Source: Symbiodinium sp. CCMP2592 (Eukaryota > Sar > Dinophyceae > Suessiales > Symbiodiniaceae). From it: a stretch of 64,000 nucleotides of DNA. Below, piece by piece: positions 47,356 through 58,012 of this stretch; within the stretch, counting starts at the first letter, position 1; the number at the start of each line of letters is the position of its first letter. Made by a program: the position numbers and the translations under genes. The stretch spans positions 1,974,691 to 2,038,690 of the forward strand of contig CAJNDT010005556.1 of the NCBI GenBank assembly GCA_905221615.1, read 5' to 3'. The notes below the pieces were generated by a model, which saw nothing but the letters and a program-made list of their open reading frames with translations, was not told where the DNA came from and did not search any database.

Positions 47356-49474
47356 ATGGGAAAGTCGAGGAAGAGCGCTCGTGTGAGTGATCAGATGATG
47401 TTCCCAATGCCGGGGGCAATGAACCCAGCAATGGGAATGAACAACCCACTGGCCATGATGAACCCTTTCATGTTGCAACAGCAGCAACAGATGCAGCAGC
47501 AGCAACAGATGCAGCAAATGCAGCAGATGCAGCAAATGCAGCAACAGCAGCATATGGCTGCTGTGGGTGAATCAAGGCAGAGTGCCAACGACTCCTCCTC
47601 GTCGGAATCAGAAGACCAAGAAGTGAGGAGGATTCGTAAGGAAACCAAGAAGAACAGAGCAAGGCAAGCAGCAACGATCGGGATTGATCGGCTGGCAACG
47701 TACACTACCGATGCAGATGCAATCCCGAGAAGCGCCACGACATTGCGTTCGATCCCTCTGGCTGCTTGTCAATCAACAGAGTATCCCTAAGGTCAGCAAT
47801 GATCCCTGAACCCTCCCCCCACAAAGCCTAGATAAGCCTTACTGACTGAGGTGAAGGTGAAAGCGCTGCTCGAGCGAGTTCATAGTGCATGGGATGCTGC
47901 GGTCACGGCTGACCTGCCACAACAAACAGCGCTGCAACTGCTCTTCATATTGACCAATCTGAAGCCGACCACAAAGGTCAGTGAACTCAGGGTCGATAGC
48001 AAATACAGCTTGCTTGGTCAGCGATGTGCGAATGCCCATAAGCGTCAATCCCTCTGCGATAGCAGCAGTTGGAACCGCATAGCCAAACCGGTTCTGGGAA
48101 TGGGGGTGAATATGTCTGAGCATTCTGTTGACAGGGTTGCCTTGGAGTGTGGATGGCAGTCCACATGGATGACCGAGGATGTCACGACCTATGCCAGGCG
48201 TAGAGCGAGAGCAAGGCAGTCCACTGAGACGCAGGGACGTCTCAGTTTCAATCCGAGTCCTGCTCCAGCTGCCCCGCCAACGGTTCCGCCGTCGGAAGGC
48301 AGAGTGCCAGACGTGGTCCGTTCTGGTCCTTTGCCAACGACTGCTCCTAGTTCCAATCCAAGCCAGGCTGTGGGTCGCAGCCCGGCTGGGGAACAAGGCA
48401 GAGTGCCGATTCAACAGCCGCCTGCCTCCCCTCATGCCGTTCCGGGTTCCAATGCAAGCCAGGCAACCGAAGGCAGCCAGGCTGCAGGAAGTGAACAAGA
48501 CAGAGTGCCGAGGGTTGTGGAAGGCAGAGTGCCAGTTGATGGGAATGCTCCTGCCATGGATGACGATGGTCTAGCGCCGGCAGAGGCAGAGATCAGGCCC
48601 GATCAGGAGATCGTCATGCCTCCTGCAGAAGTGACCACTGCACCTCAAACAGTTGAGTTGCCAGAGCCAGACACCTCCACGAACAGTGACTCGACAGCCG
48701 GTGCTGACGTGAATGCCGTTGTGCCCTTTGCGACACCCAAGTCGAAAGCCAAAGCAAAAGCCAAGGGCAAGTCGAAAGCCAAGGCCAAGTCCAAGGCCAG
48801 GGCGACGGCACCAAACACAGAGTCGCAGGACGAGGTCGCAGTCGAGGTCGATGATGAGGTCATGGCCGAGGCCGGGGCCGAGGTCGAGGCCGGGGCCGAG
48901 GTCGAGGCCGAGGTCGAGCGCGAGGCCGACGACAGTGCCTTCTTTGAGGAGGAGGAGGAGGATGCTCCGAATGAGTCGAGCAGACCTGCGAACCGGTGGA
49001 ACCAGGACCTCTGTGTCATTTGCCCTTCGGAGATGCACCCGGGCCAGGCAGGCTGGTTTCGTTTGCCTTTGGTTAATGAACCATTGATAGTGGTGCCTGT
49101 CCTGTTTGTACATTCCACTAATCCTCAGAACAGTACCTCTCACATGACGTGTCTTTTTCTGTTGCTTCCCTGGAATGCAGGCATTGGAAGCGCTATCGTG
49201 TGGCCACCTCTTTCACAGCGAATGTATCAATCGATACTGTGAGTCGACCGGGCGGAACAAGGCCACCGCTTGCCCTCTCAAGTGTGCGAGCTCAGCCTCT
49301 ATGGCAAGGTTCTTTTTGGGTCCGAGGGGGTCCACGGGAAGCAATGCCCCTGTTCCTGTCGAAGATGATGCTAATGATGTGGACGCAATCGTTCAGGAAA
49401 TACAAGCTCAACTCGTTGACGACCGCACTCGTGAAGAGGAAGCTCCTGAGGTCAACGACCCCGTGGTGGACTGA
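47356..49474 (+). CDS. RING-H2 protein, right copy, in frame
   Basis: Right-hand copy of the RING gene. First exon from the ATG at 47,356; main block 47,851-49,047; GC-AG intron 49,048-49,180; last exon 49,181-49,474. Here the acidic run reads EVEAEVEREADDSAFFEEEE straight into RWNQDLCVICPSEM, and after splicing GQ joins ALEALSCGHLFHSEC, so all eight zinc ligands (C3H2C3) are in one frame. The residue after the second Cys is P where the left copy has H. The intron between the Q/M-rich exon and 47,851 is not placed. An E3 ligase role is inferred only from the RING. Confidence 0.7.
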
Positions 49475-50946
49475 TTGCGTCGACAAGGTGGCTCGGTAAC
49501 AAGGCAGAGTGCCACAATAACTGGCTCATGTGTATGTGTTGTCGGTGATGTGGCCTCGAGTCTTATTAATTTTGGAGGTGTGGCAATGCCATTGTCACAG
49601 ACATGTTTCTGAAGGCGGAGTGCCATGGGTTGTAACATGTGTTCCATGATCATTATGTATTGACATGATTGTGTTGCCTTGTGTTGCATTATGCCATCAG
49701 GAATGTATGTCTCTTTGTAATCCCAGGCGGTCTGTCGATTTCACAAGGATACTGCAGATGCCTGTGGACAAATCCGCGCCAAAGGCAGGATCCAACCTGT
49801 CCTAGAACACCAGTTGGGAGGGACCCAACAAAGGACCACGGAAGTCTGCAATGGGGTGCATCCGTGTTTAAAAAAACATATGGCCTTTGAAGGGACACCA
49901 TCCCCATACCGCCCCACAGGCCCTGCAAAATCTTAGAAGACATTTGTGACACTTGTGGCATGCCCCGGAATCTTATTGAATCTTATTGAATCTTATTGAA
50001 TCTTATTGAATCTTATTGAATCTTATTGGTCCATCATTTTTAAAAGGGACACGACTCCAGATCGCCCCAAAAAATCTTATTGAATCTTATTGAATCTTAG
50101 AAGACATTTGTACAATTGTGGCCTACCCCGAAAAAATCTTATTGAATCTTATTGAATCTTATTGAATCTTATTGAATCTTATTGAATCTTATTGAATCTT
50201 ATTGAATCTTATTGATCTTATCGGTTTTACAAGGGACACAGCCTCCAGCTCGCCCAAAAAATCTTATTGAATCTTAGAAGACATTTGCAGGATTGTGGAC
50301 TACCCGAAAAAATCTTATTGAATCTTAGTGTTCGGGCCATCACGTTTTGAAGGCACACCGACCCTGTACCAGACAATTGCACACATGTAGCATCCCCTCC
50401 CAAAAGTCTTGTTGGAGCTTATTGAATCTTGGGAGCTAGTTATACAATATCGAATCCCATTGAATCGGCACAGTCCAGCTAACCCAACCAAATCCCTACG
50501 AGTAGTAACACATCTTATGATTAAGCATAAACTAGGTGGCACTCTGCCTTGAAGTACCTTTAAACCATGGACCTCCTTAAAACCTAAAACCCTGAAGCTC
50601 TTTTAAACCCTAAACCGTTACTGTGTGTGGTAAGTTTACACATAGACCTAGGTATATGTATAACATACATACATACATATAGATATATGTATGGATTATA
50701 TGCATACACTTATTATTGGGCATACTGCTTTCGAACATTAAACTACATCATCTATTAATAGCACTCTGTCTTCAAATATGTGTTAATCTAATGATCATGT
50801 GCATAAATGCTTGTGTCGTCCAGTGGAACCTATTGCATGTGGTATTGAAACGGACATGACAATCAACTTCTAGTACCTGTTCGTACTATCCAACACATAT
50901 AGTTGCTTGCAGCTTGTTGGATCAAAGATATTTAAAGTTAAGCACC
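49475..50946 (+). other. Right-copy spacer with AATCTTATTG repeats
   Basis: Equivalent to 27,179-28,665. The AATCTTATTG arrays (about 49,893-50,441) have slightly fewer units than on the left. The inverted motif GGCACTCTGCC recurs at about 50,538. No gene. Confidence 0.7.
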
Positions 50947-51828
50947 ATGGCACCGAAACCGAAGGCCAAACCGGCAGCAGCGGGGAGGATCGGCCGGGTG
51001 AGGACTCCGAAGCGACGGCCTCGTAGAGTGCCGCCAACCGGTGTGAATGGCATTGGTGAAGAAGGCGGTGGGGCGGAAGGCAGAGTGCCAGGGCCACCCA
51101 GGGGTCCGCCGCCGCCAACACCTGTGAATCAGCCACCTTTCCCAAGAACTCCCGCCCCTGCGCGACATGAGTTTGAGATTGCCCAAGCTGTGGCAGAAGC
51201 GTTGGACATTATGGAGACCCCGATCATGATCAACTTCGAGCCGGATGTGGTTACTGTTAGGGAGGGCCGCATTGTTCTGGTCACCCTTGAGAACTTGACC
51301 CCTGAAGAGATGCAACGTCGGCAGTTGGGACGGCGAATTTGTGCCATGTGTTTCAATGCTCCAGACAACCCGCCGCCACCAATAGTGCCGCCAAGGCCGA
51401 TGCCTGAAAATGGCTATCCTGGCCCTAACAATAATGCCAACAGTGGAGCTACTGAAGGCAGAGTGCCAGAAGGCAGAGTGCCGGAAGGCAGAGTGCCAGA
51501 TGAGTTCGAAAGTGGAGTTCGTGGTCAAATTTTTTTTCGTTTGGAATCTCGCCCGGATGCCTGGTTGACTGGGCCAGCTCGTGCCGAAGGTGAGATTCAC
51601 GCCTCAGACTCAGATGTGATTGAGGAAGGTGTTCTAGATGTTCGTCTTGGTGAGCTTGGAGGGCGGGGTCGTTTGGGTATTGATTATGGGCACATCTCAG
51701 AAGAAGACCCGGGCTGGAGTCAGCGCGGCTCAGCGGATGATGGAGCCCCCTCAGATGTGATGGAGGAAGGTGAGGAGTCCGACTCTGAGGCTTCTTCCAC
51801 TAATGCTGTTTGTCAGATGGAAGACTGA
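50947..51828 (+). CDS. Hypothetical basic/acidic protein, right copy
   Basis: 293 residues, same as 28,666-29,547 apart from two substitutions: P to T in the proline-rich part, and M to I in the run before FFRLESRPD, where the DNA has become a longer T run. The triple EGRVP is unchanged. Function unknown. Confidence 0.65.
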   Translation: MAPKPKAKPAAAGRIGRVRTPKRRPRRVPPTGVNGIGEEGGGAEGRVPGPPRGPPPPTPVNQPPFPRTPAPARHEFEIAQAVAEALDIMETPIMINFEPDVVTVREGRIVLVTLENLTPEEMQRRQLGRRICAMCFNAPDNPPPPIVPPRPMPENGYPGPNNNANSGATEGRVPEGRVPEGRVPDEFESGVRGQIFFRLESRPDAWLTGPARAEGEIHASDSDVIEEGVLDVRLGELGGRGRLGIDYGHISEEDPGWSQRGSADDGAPSDVMEEGEESDSEASSTNAVCQMED

Positions 51829-52215
51829 TTATTTTAGCTCACCAGCAAAGACTGCATAGAAGGCAGAGTGCCAGTGCAGAATCTGCCTGACAAGTGGCTG
51901 CCACCTCGGTGGTCTCGCAATCGTCGAGTGATATGGATGGACTGCTGTGTGCGGTACCAGAAAAACGAGAATCGAGTGAGGGTCTGGCAGTGCTGTATTT
52001 GATTGCTTGAGCATGAAGTCATGGTCTGCAACAACTATGCCACATGTGAATTTCAACGAGTGATTGCATCATGTCTGTCTCATCCTTGTGTTGTGATGGA
52101 TCAATCGACTCACAAGTGTGTCAACTGCTGAATGTGCTGGTTCACAATTACGTTGTTAATTCGAACACCCTTGAGGTTAAGGTGTTACACTTTCTTGCGG
52201 ATAGGACAGAGTGCC

Positions 52216-53289
52216 ATGGACAATGCAATGTCGAGTGCCATGTCTGCAGCAGCAGATGACCCGACTGAAACAAGAAGAAGACTGTTAGCAGACATTCGGC
52301 GGCAGTTTGATGCAAACATCGCACTGGAGAAGAGATTCTTGGCCATTTCGAGAGGACAGGATGTTCTGCGCCTTTGCGAAGTTGACCCGTCGCTTCTGGA
52401 GTTCCATAATGAAGGTCCTTATGAAGTTCTGCCTGAGTGCAACTATGATGTGATTCTTGAAGCCAGTGGGTTTTCCTGGATGATATCAATCTGGCAACAA
52501 ATGTTATCAGAAACTTTTCCCATCATGACTTCGTGGCCATGGAAGAAACAGATGAGATTCCTCATCAACTTTTGTCATTGGAAGCGGAACATAAGGCAGA
52601 GTGCCAGGTTCCACTTCCTGGAGATCTTTGCAGGGCAGGGCAACCTCAGTCGGGAGATGCTCCGTGCTGGCTGGCAGGGGCTAGCCTTGGACATCAGGTA
52701 CGGCACAGATCATGATATTCTTTCTGTGAGAGGACTTCGCCTGGCTGTCAATGCTGTGTGTCAAACACACAAACACGGCCTGGTGTGGTTTGGAACTCCA
52801 TGCTCTTCCTTCGTCCAACTCTGTAAATACAGTACTGGAAGGTCCATTGCCAATGACTGGATGGGAGAACCTGAGCGATCGCTGGCATGCCAAGAAGGCA
52901 ATCGTTTCATGTATGTGACGCTGCTGTTGACTTTGCTCGCGGCTTTGAATGACAACCGGTTTGTGATCGAGCAGCCTTGCTCCAGCATGCTGTTCGACAT
53001 TCCACTCGTCGATCGTGTCATGGGAATGATCCAGGCTATGAAGGTCAAAACCTATGGTGGTGCCTTCGGCCAGCCCATCCTGAAACCGCTTCAACTGTGG
53101 AGCAACTGTCAGCACATCAATGGTATGCGGCGCAGCTATCCTTCCCATGTCAGAGGAAGTGCTGGTTGCGTTGATCGAGATGGTGAGAAGTTCACCGGTC
53201 GTCCTGAAGATCTTCAGGTGTCAGAGGAGTACACCCCGGAGTTCGGCAAGGCTGTGGCCTTTCATATGATGAGGGATGTCCCAACATGA
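52216..53289 (+). CDS. Methyltransferase-like protein, right copy
   Basis: Same motifs as the left copy: FLEIFAGQGNLS, LALDIRYG, GTPCSSF and FVIEQPCSS. The first codons differ sharply (MDNAMSSAM against MHSAIRSAM on the left: several changes in about 25 bases), which favours the Met at 52,240 as the true start or marks a small conversion tract. Near the end S becomes R (MMRDVPT). The open frame extends up to an ATG at 52,132. Confidence 0.55.
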   Translation: MDNAMSSAMSAAADDPTETRRRLLADIRRQFDANIALEKRFLAISRGQDVLRLCEVDPSLLEFHNEGPYEVLPECNYDVILEASGFSWMISIWQQMLSETFPIMTSWPWKKQMRFLINFCHWKRNIRQSARFHFLEIFAGQGNLSREMLRAGWQGLALDIRYGTDHDILSVRGLRLAVNAVCQTHKHGLVWFGTPCSSFVQLCKYSTGRSIANDWMGEPERSLACQEGNRFMYVTLLLTLLAALNDNRFVIEQPCSSMLFDIPLVDRVMGMIQAMKVKTYGGAFGQPILKPLQLWSNCQHINGMRRSYPSHVRGSAGCVDRDGEKFTGRPEDLQVSEEYTPEFGKAVAFHMMRDVPT

Positions 53290-53869
53290 ATTGTAGCTGA
53301 AGGCAGAGTGCCAATAAGGCAGAGTGCCATAATTCTCTAGAGTTAAATGAGCTTGCTTCATCTTTCGACATTCTGTCTTGTTGGTATTCTGCTTTCCAAT
53401 GTTGGGACTGGGTTGAGCCCTGGACCCCGTCCGTTCCCTCCACGAGGTGCCGAGGAAAATCCTCGCCGCCTCGTGGAAGGATCTGAGTGATCCGAGCTGG
53501 TGCAGCTGTGCAATGAAAATGTAGAGAGCTTCAGTCACTCCGTGATCAGATGTGTTTGTCGGTATTGTCTCAGTTCGTATGCTGCTGTCGTGCAGGTGGC
53601 AATGACCTGGCTGGTGTCTCGACCTCCAGTTGCAGGCATCGGTGGCCTGTGTTAATCATTCCATGTGGTTGTCAGTTCAGTGCCATCTGCGATAGTTTCC
53701 TGTCTCAAGTTCGAGTGACATGATGTGGCTGCTGACATGTCATCGTGAGTCTTTGGGTTGATTTCTTAAGAATTCAATGTGTTGTGAACTGGGGCTTGTT
53801 ACACAAGTGCAGGTGTGTGTCAGTATTTAGTAAGATTCAAGTACAGTGTTGCTTTGGAGGATTTCGGTG

Positions 53870-54897
53870 ATGCTTCTGAAACTGTGGGTCATGCTATTGC
53901 TCCGTGATGGGCAATTGCTTAACTTGGAAAATGATGCAAAACTGCCAGCGAGAGCAGCTTGGCTCTCACAGGGCGAACTGTGGTGGCGTCTGGACTTGTT
54001 TTTCGATGAGAGCAACAGGAACGGCTCAGAACGTCGACAGTACCACAAATGGTACAACTTCTTCAGTGATCTTCTCAGGAAGACCCCCTTGGCTGCGAAC
54101 TGGGGGTCACATGTGCAAAGTCAAAAAGGCAGAGTGCCAAACCCTGATGCTGTGCAGGAGGATGTGGCATCTTCCACAGCCTTGGCCCGATTCATGTTGC
54201 AAGCATCCTTCGACACAAGGACAGACGCCCACAGGGAATGGTACAAGAGCAAACTGAAGGATGCTATGGTACGTGTGTGTGAAACTATCAGTGATGAGCC
54301 TCTGGTCATGCAGTTGGATGAGGCAGAGTGTCATGGTTTCTTCAATCAGCTGGGTTGGTGTCAGGCTTTGCCGCTTGGATGATGAAGTCGCTGGCAGGCA
54401 ACACGTCCCGATCTTTGCGTCAGCTTTGGGAATCTATGTTCAATGCAAGGACGCTGTCTTCATCTCTCCGAGATGAATCTGAAGGCAGAGTGCCACGAGA
54501 TTGGGAGGAGGTTGAAACTAGCATCTACGACATCATCGCCTTTGCAACCATGGCAAAAAAACACAGAGCGCTTCAACCGTCGGGGCAGGCTCATGGATTT
54601 GCCAAGACAGTCTTGAATGCCTTCATGCACATACATGAGTGTCTGTCCGAGACATTGTCAGCCGGCCTCCAGGTGTATGTCATTGGGCACTACTTGAGTG
54701 TACATGATGCTGGTGTGCCTGTGACGTCTCGCAGGGCACTTCTGGGCAAGCGTGTTCCATTGAAAAAGACTGTGGACATCAAAAGCATCTGGAAGTTGCT
54801 AGAGGGCGCTGCAAAAAGTGGGACCTCTTTGCGACAAGCCCTCATTCTCAAGAACCAGGACGAACGCAGCGACCTGCATGGTTCCTTGGTGATTTGA
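53870..54897 (+). pseudogene. 342-residue gene, right copy, frameshifted
   Basis: Matches 31,589-32,617, but one A is missing at about 54,321, in the motif GAAGGCAGAGTGTC (here GAGGCAGAGTGTC). The first frame then reads EAECHGFF and stops at 54,382; the rest continues in another frame from about 54,328 to 54,897. A real deletion would leave a truncated protein of about 170 residues; a sequence error is equally possible. Confidence 0.6.
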
Positions 54898-57800
54898 TAT
54901 GGAGTAGAATGTTGTTTTGTTAACCAGTTGTTTAAGATTAGTGAATTCTTTGTCACACATTCATTTGATGCCACGTACCCGCGCCACAGTCGAACTAAAT
55001 TCGACTACCGCTCTTGCCATGGCCGACCCGACGTTCGGCTCTTGCGCCAAGCTGTTGGCCAAGTCCAGCAGAAGGTAATGTCGGGGGCAGAAGTATCCGC
55101 TGCGAACTCTGGGATGGCACCACGACGACCACGACGTCCTGCTTCTTTGCGAGCAGAGGGCGACATAAGCATAGCGCGGGCAAATGCTTGCAGCTGCTAG
55201 TGGTCGTTGAGAGCCTCATATCCCCATGGCAGAGCGGGGTGACCCCATATCTCGGCCGAATGGGGGTGGCCTAAGTCTCCGGTCCGCATGACTGTCAGAG
55301 CACGTTCGTCTTTGCAAAGACGCCGGGGAGGCCGTTACAGAAAGGGATGCTTAAGTCAGGTTGTGCATTTAATATTTATGAAAGGCAGAGTGCCAGTAAA
55401 ACTTCTAAGGGTTCAGGGTTTAGTGGTTTGCTGCGCTTGCTGTTGATCAGAAAATCCTTGTCGATTCGCTTGCCGGCATGTGGAGGCATGTGTGTGGCCG
55501 CTACCCAGGACTCGCTGTGTCTCGCACAGGGCTCTGAGGGAAGAACGTAGTGCAGGGCAACTTATAGTCGCACACCATTAGCCGGGGTCACTTCCCTGAG
55601 GGTTCGCTAGTGCAGGGCAGCTTGTAGTTCACACCGTTAGCCGGGTGTGGCGGGCCGCTGTTTGGGATTTTCGGGCTCTTGAGGCCAACGGGGATCTGCT
55701 GACCAGATCCCTATGACAGCAGGACACATGGGCTAACGTGCCTGCTGGGAGCCCCCCATTTATGTCTCTGCACGCTCTGGCTAGCCAGTAGTCAGTGCGA
55801 GATGATGACCCACTCGGTGGCAGCAGGGGAGGCTCTTGAACTGTTGATCGACCGAGTGCGCAACATGGAAGGCCGAATCGAGTGAGTAGTCATTAAGTGT
55901 CAGGTTGTGATCAAATTTATGAAAGGCAGAGTGCCAAAGGCAGAGTGCCAGTAAAACTTCTAAGGGTTTTTTAGTAGGGTTTAGTGGTTTGCTGTGCTTG
56001 CTTTTGATCATAAACGTCCTTGTCGATTCGCTTGCCCGACCTAAACCTGAGCAGCGGGCTGGCCGAGGGGGCCCTAGAGACCTGCCAGGTTCCATCTTGT
56101 TGGCCGTGTTGGGGGCAGCGATCCATCCGGAGCTGAAAGCTTGGCCACTGACGCCTGCGTGGCCTCGTGGCGGCCACCCTTGGGGCCAACTCCCCTACAG
56201 CCCGAGGGGTATGACAGCAGGGCGATGCGCTAATGCGCCTGCTGGGGGTGGCTTAAATGGGGGGCGGGTGTGTCCTTCCCCCCCCGGTGAGATCCTAAAA
56301 GGGAGGCCGCTTGAGTTGTGTTGTAAAGAGAAGGGTGAGATAGTGCCTTCTTCAGTTCTTGCCTGTGCTCACTTTTGCGCGCAAGTGGCCCTGGGATCAG
56401 GTCTATCGTTGATCGTTTGGCATGGCCTGTAACTGTAGTGGCAGCATAGCATCCTGCTGTAAGTTACCACTACCCCAGCCGCCAGCTGTGCCTTGAGCCT
56501 GCTACTCACGGTGGTGATGTTAGCCTGTGCCTGGTTTGTTTCTATCGGCGCGTTGCGGGCGATGTTTACGCCGAAGCAAACCAAGTCTCCGGGATCTGTT
56601 ACATCGCAGGTGTGCAAATGGCCTGCTGAGCAACAGCTGCGACGGGATCCGGCACAGCGCTGTCATCTTAATATTCCCTGTGAGCATGGCGACCCACCTT
56701 GGCCGAGTGGGGTGGATTTCAGCAAATGGGGGAGGCCGCTAACCCATGATTAGGCTATATCTCTTTCTGCTGAGCACATGCTTTCTGTTCTCTTGGATCG
56801 ACGACAGAGGCAGAGTGCCGAGGCAGAGTGCCAGTCGAACCTCTTCGGTGTTGCCTTACCTAAGGAGTAAACCCCTGCCCCACCAGGGTTGCTCCCCACA
56901 CCATTGGCCATGTGTGAGGCGTTCGGTTTGCCTGTGTCACAGCCTTGAGGCCAACCTATCCCAGGGGCAGGGGGTAGATGACAGCCGGGCACATGGGCTA
57001 ATGCGCCGGCTGGGGCTGTGACCTGGTGACATCGAAGCAGTCATGCAAGTCACCGGAAGCAATACCGGACAAAGAAGGGAGGCCGTTCTTGGGACATGGC
57101 TGTGTTGTTGAGCTGGTGTGTTCCTCCGTCTCATTCATAGTAGAATGTTGTTTTGTTAGCCAGTTGTTTAAGATTATAGTGAATTCTTTGTCACACCAAC
57201 CTTACCAACAAGTCGCGGTGTGTCCAGTTTTGATTCACCAGCCGCGCTTGCATGCCGATGGCCGGGCATGGGGTCGCTCTGGCGGACCGCGGAAGAAGGA
57301 ACCGATCGAGGACTTGGGGCCAACCACCAGAGCGGACACCTGGTGATGACAGCCAGTCACACATATGCCAACGTGCTGGCTGGGTCCGAGCTCGGCACCC
57401 GAGTGTCCACCTCAGCAACATGGGAGGCCAAATATCGAGCAGAAGTACAGTAATTAGAGTGTCAGTCGAACCTCCTCAAGGTTGCCTTACCTAGCTGGAT
57501 TTTCTGCGACCTCGGATCGTGTTGTCCGGGCCAGACTTCCAGGTTCCGAACAAAGAAGGGAGGCCGTCCGTTCTTGGGACATGGTTGTCTTATTGAGCAG
57601 AGAACCTTGCTCGGCTTGCTGTTCGGTTGTGTTTGTCACGAGTGCCAACATGTTCAGAATGGGGTTTGGTGTATGTTGCTCTACCAAGCGGCAGCTGCAT
57701 GCCCGCCAATTTTGGCAGCTACCGACACACTGTTGGCCGGGTGTGGAGCGAGGGCAAGGGCACTGGGGTCCCGCAGTCTAGGGGGGGGTTGGGGCCAACG

Positions 57801-58012
57801 GCCAGCGGGCATCTGGCTATGACATCTGGACACATGCGCTAACGTGCCAGGTGGCCCCTCCCGAAAATGACGTAGCCTCGGTGACCCAAGCTCTTCCATG
57901 GGAGGCCGAAGAATGGTGTTGCTTGCGCATAGTGTTGAAGTCCAAGTTGTACTTTTGTATCTCAACGATTGCAGCGAACGAATCGATCGCTCTTTGACTT
58001 GCCAGCTCAGGT
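54898..58012 (+). other. Right-copy non-coding region with RNA units
   Basis: Equivalent to 32,618-35,728. Hairpin 2 of units iii to vii falls at about 55,717-55,747, 56,215-56,244, 56,982-57,012, 57,350-57,382 and 57,823-57,853, with stems unchanged. The stretch 56,426-56,672 differs from the left by many substitutions and small indels; its flanks do not. No protein gene supported. Confidence 0.6.
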
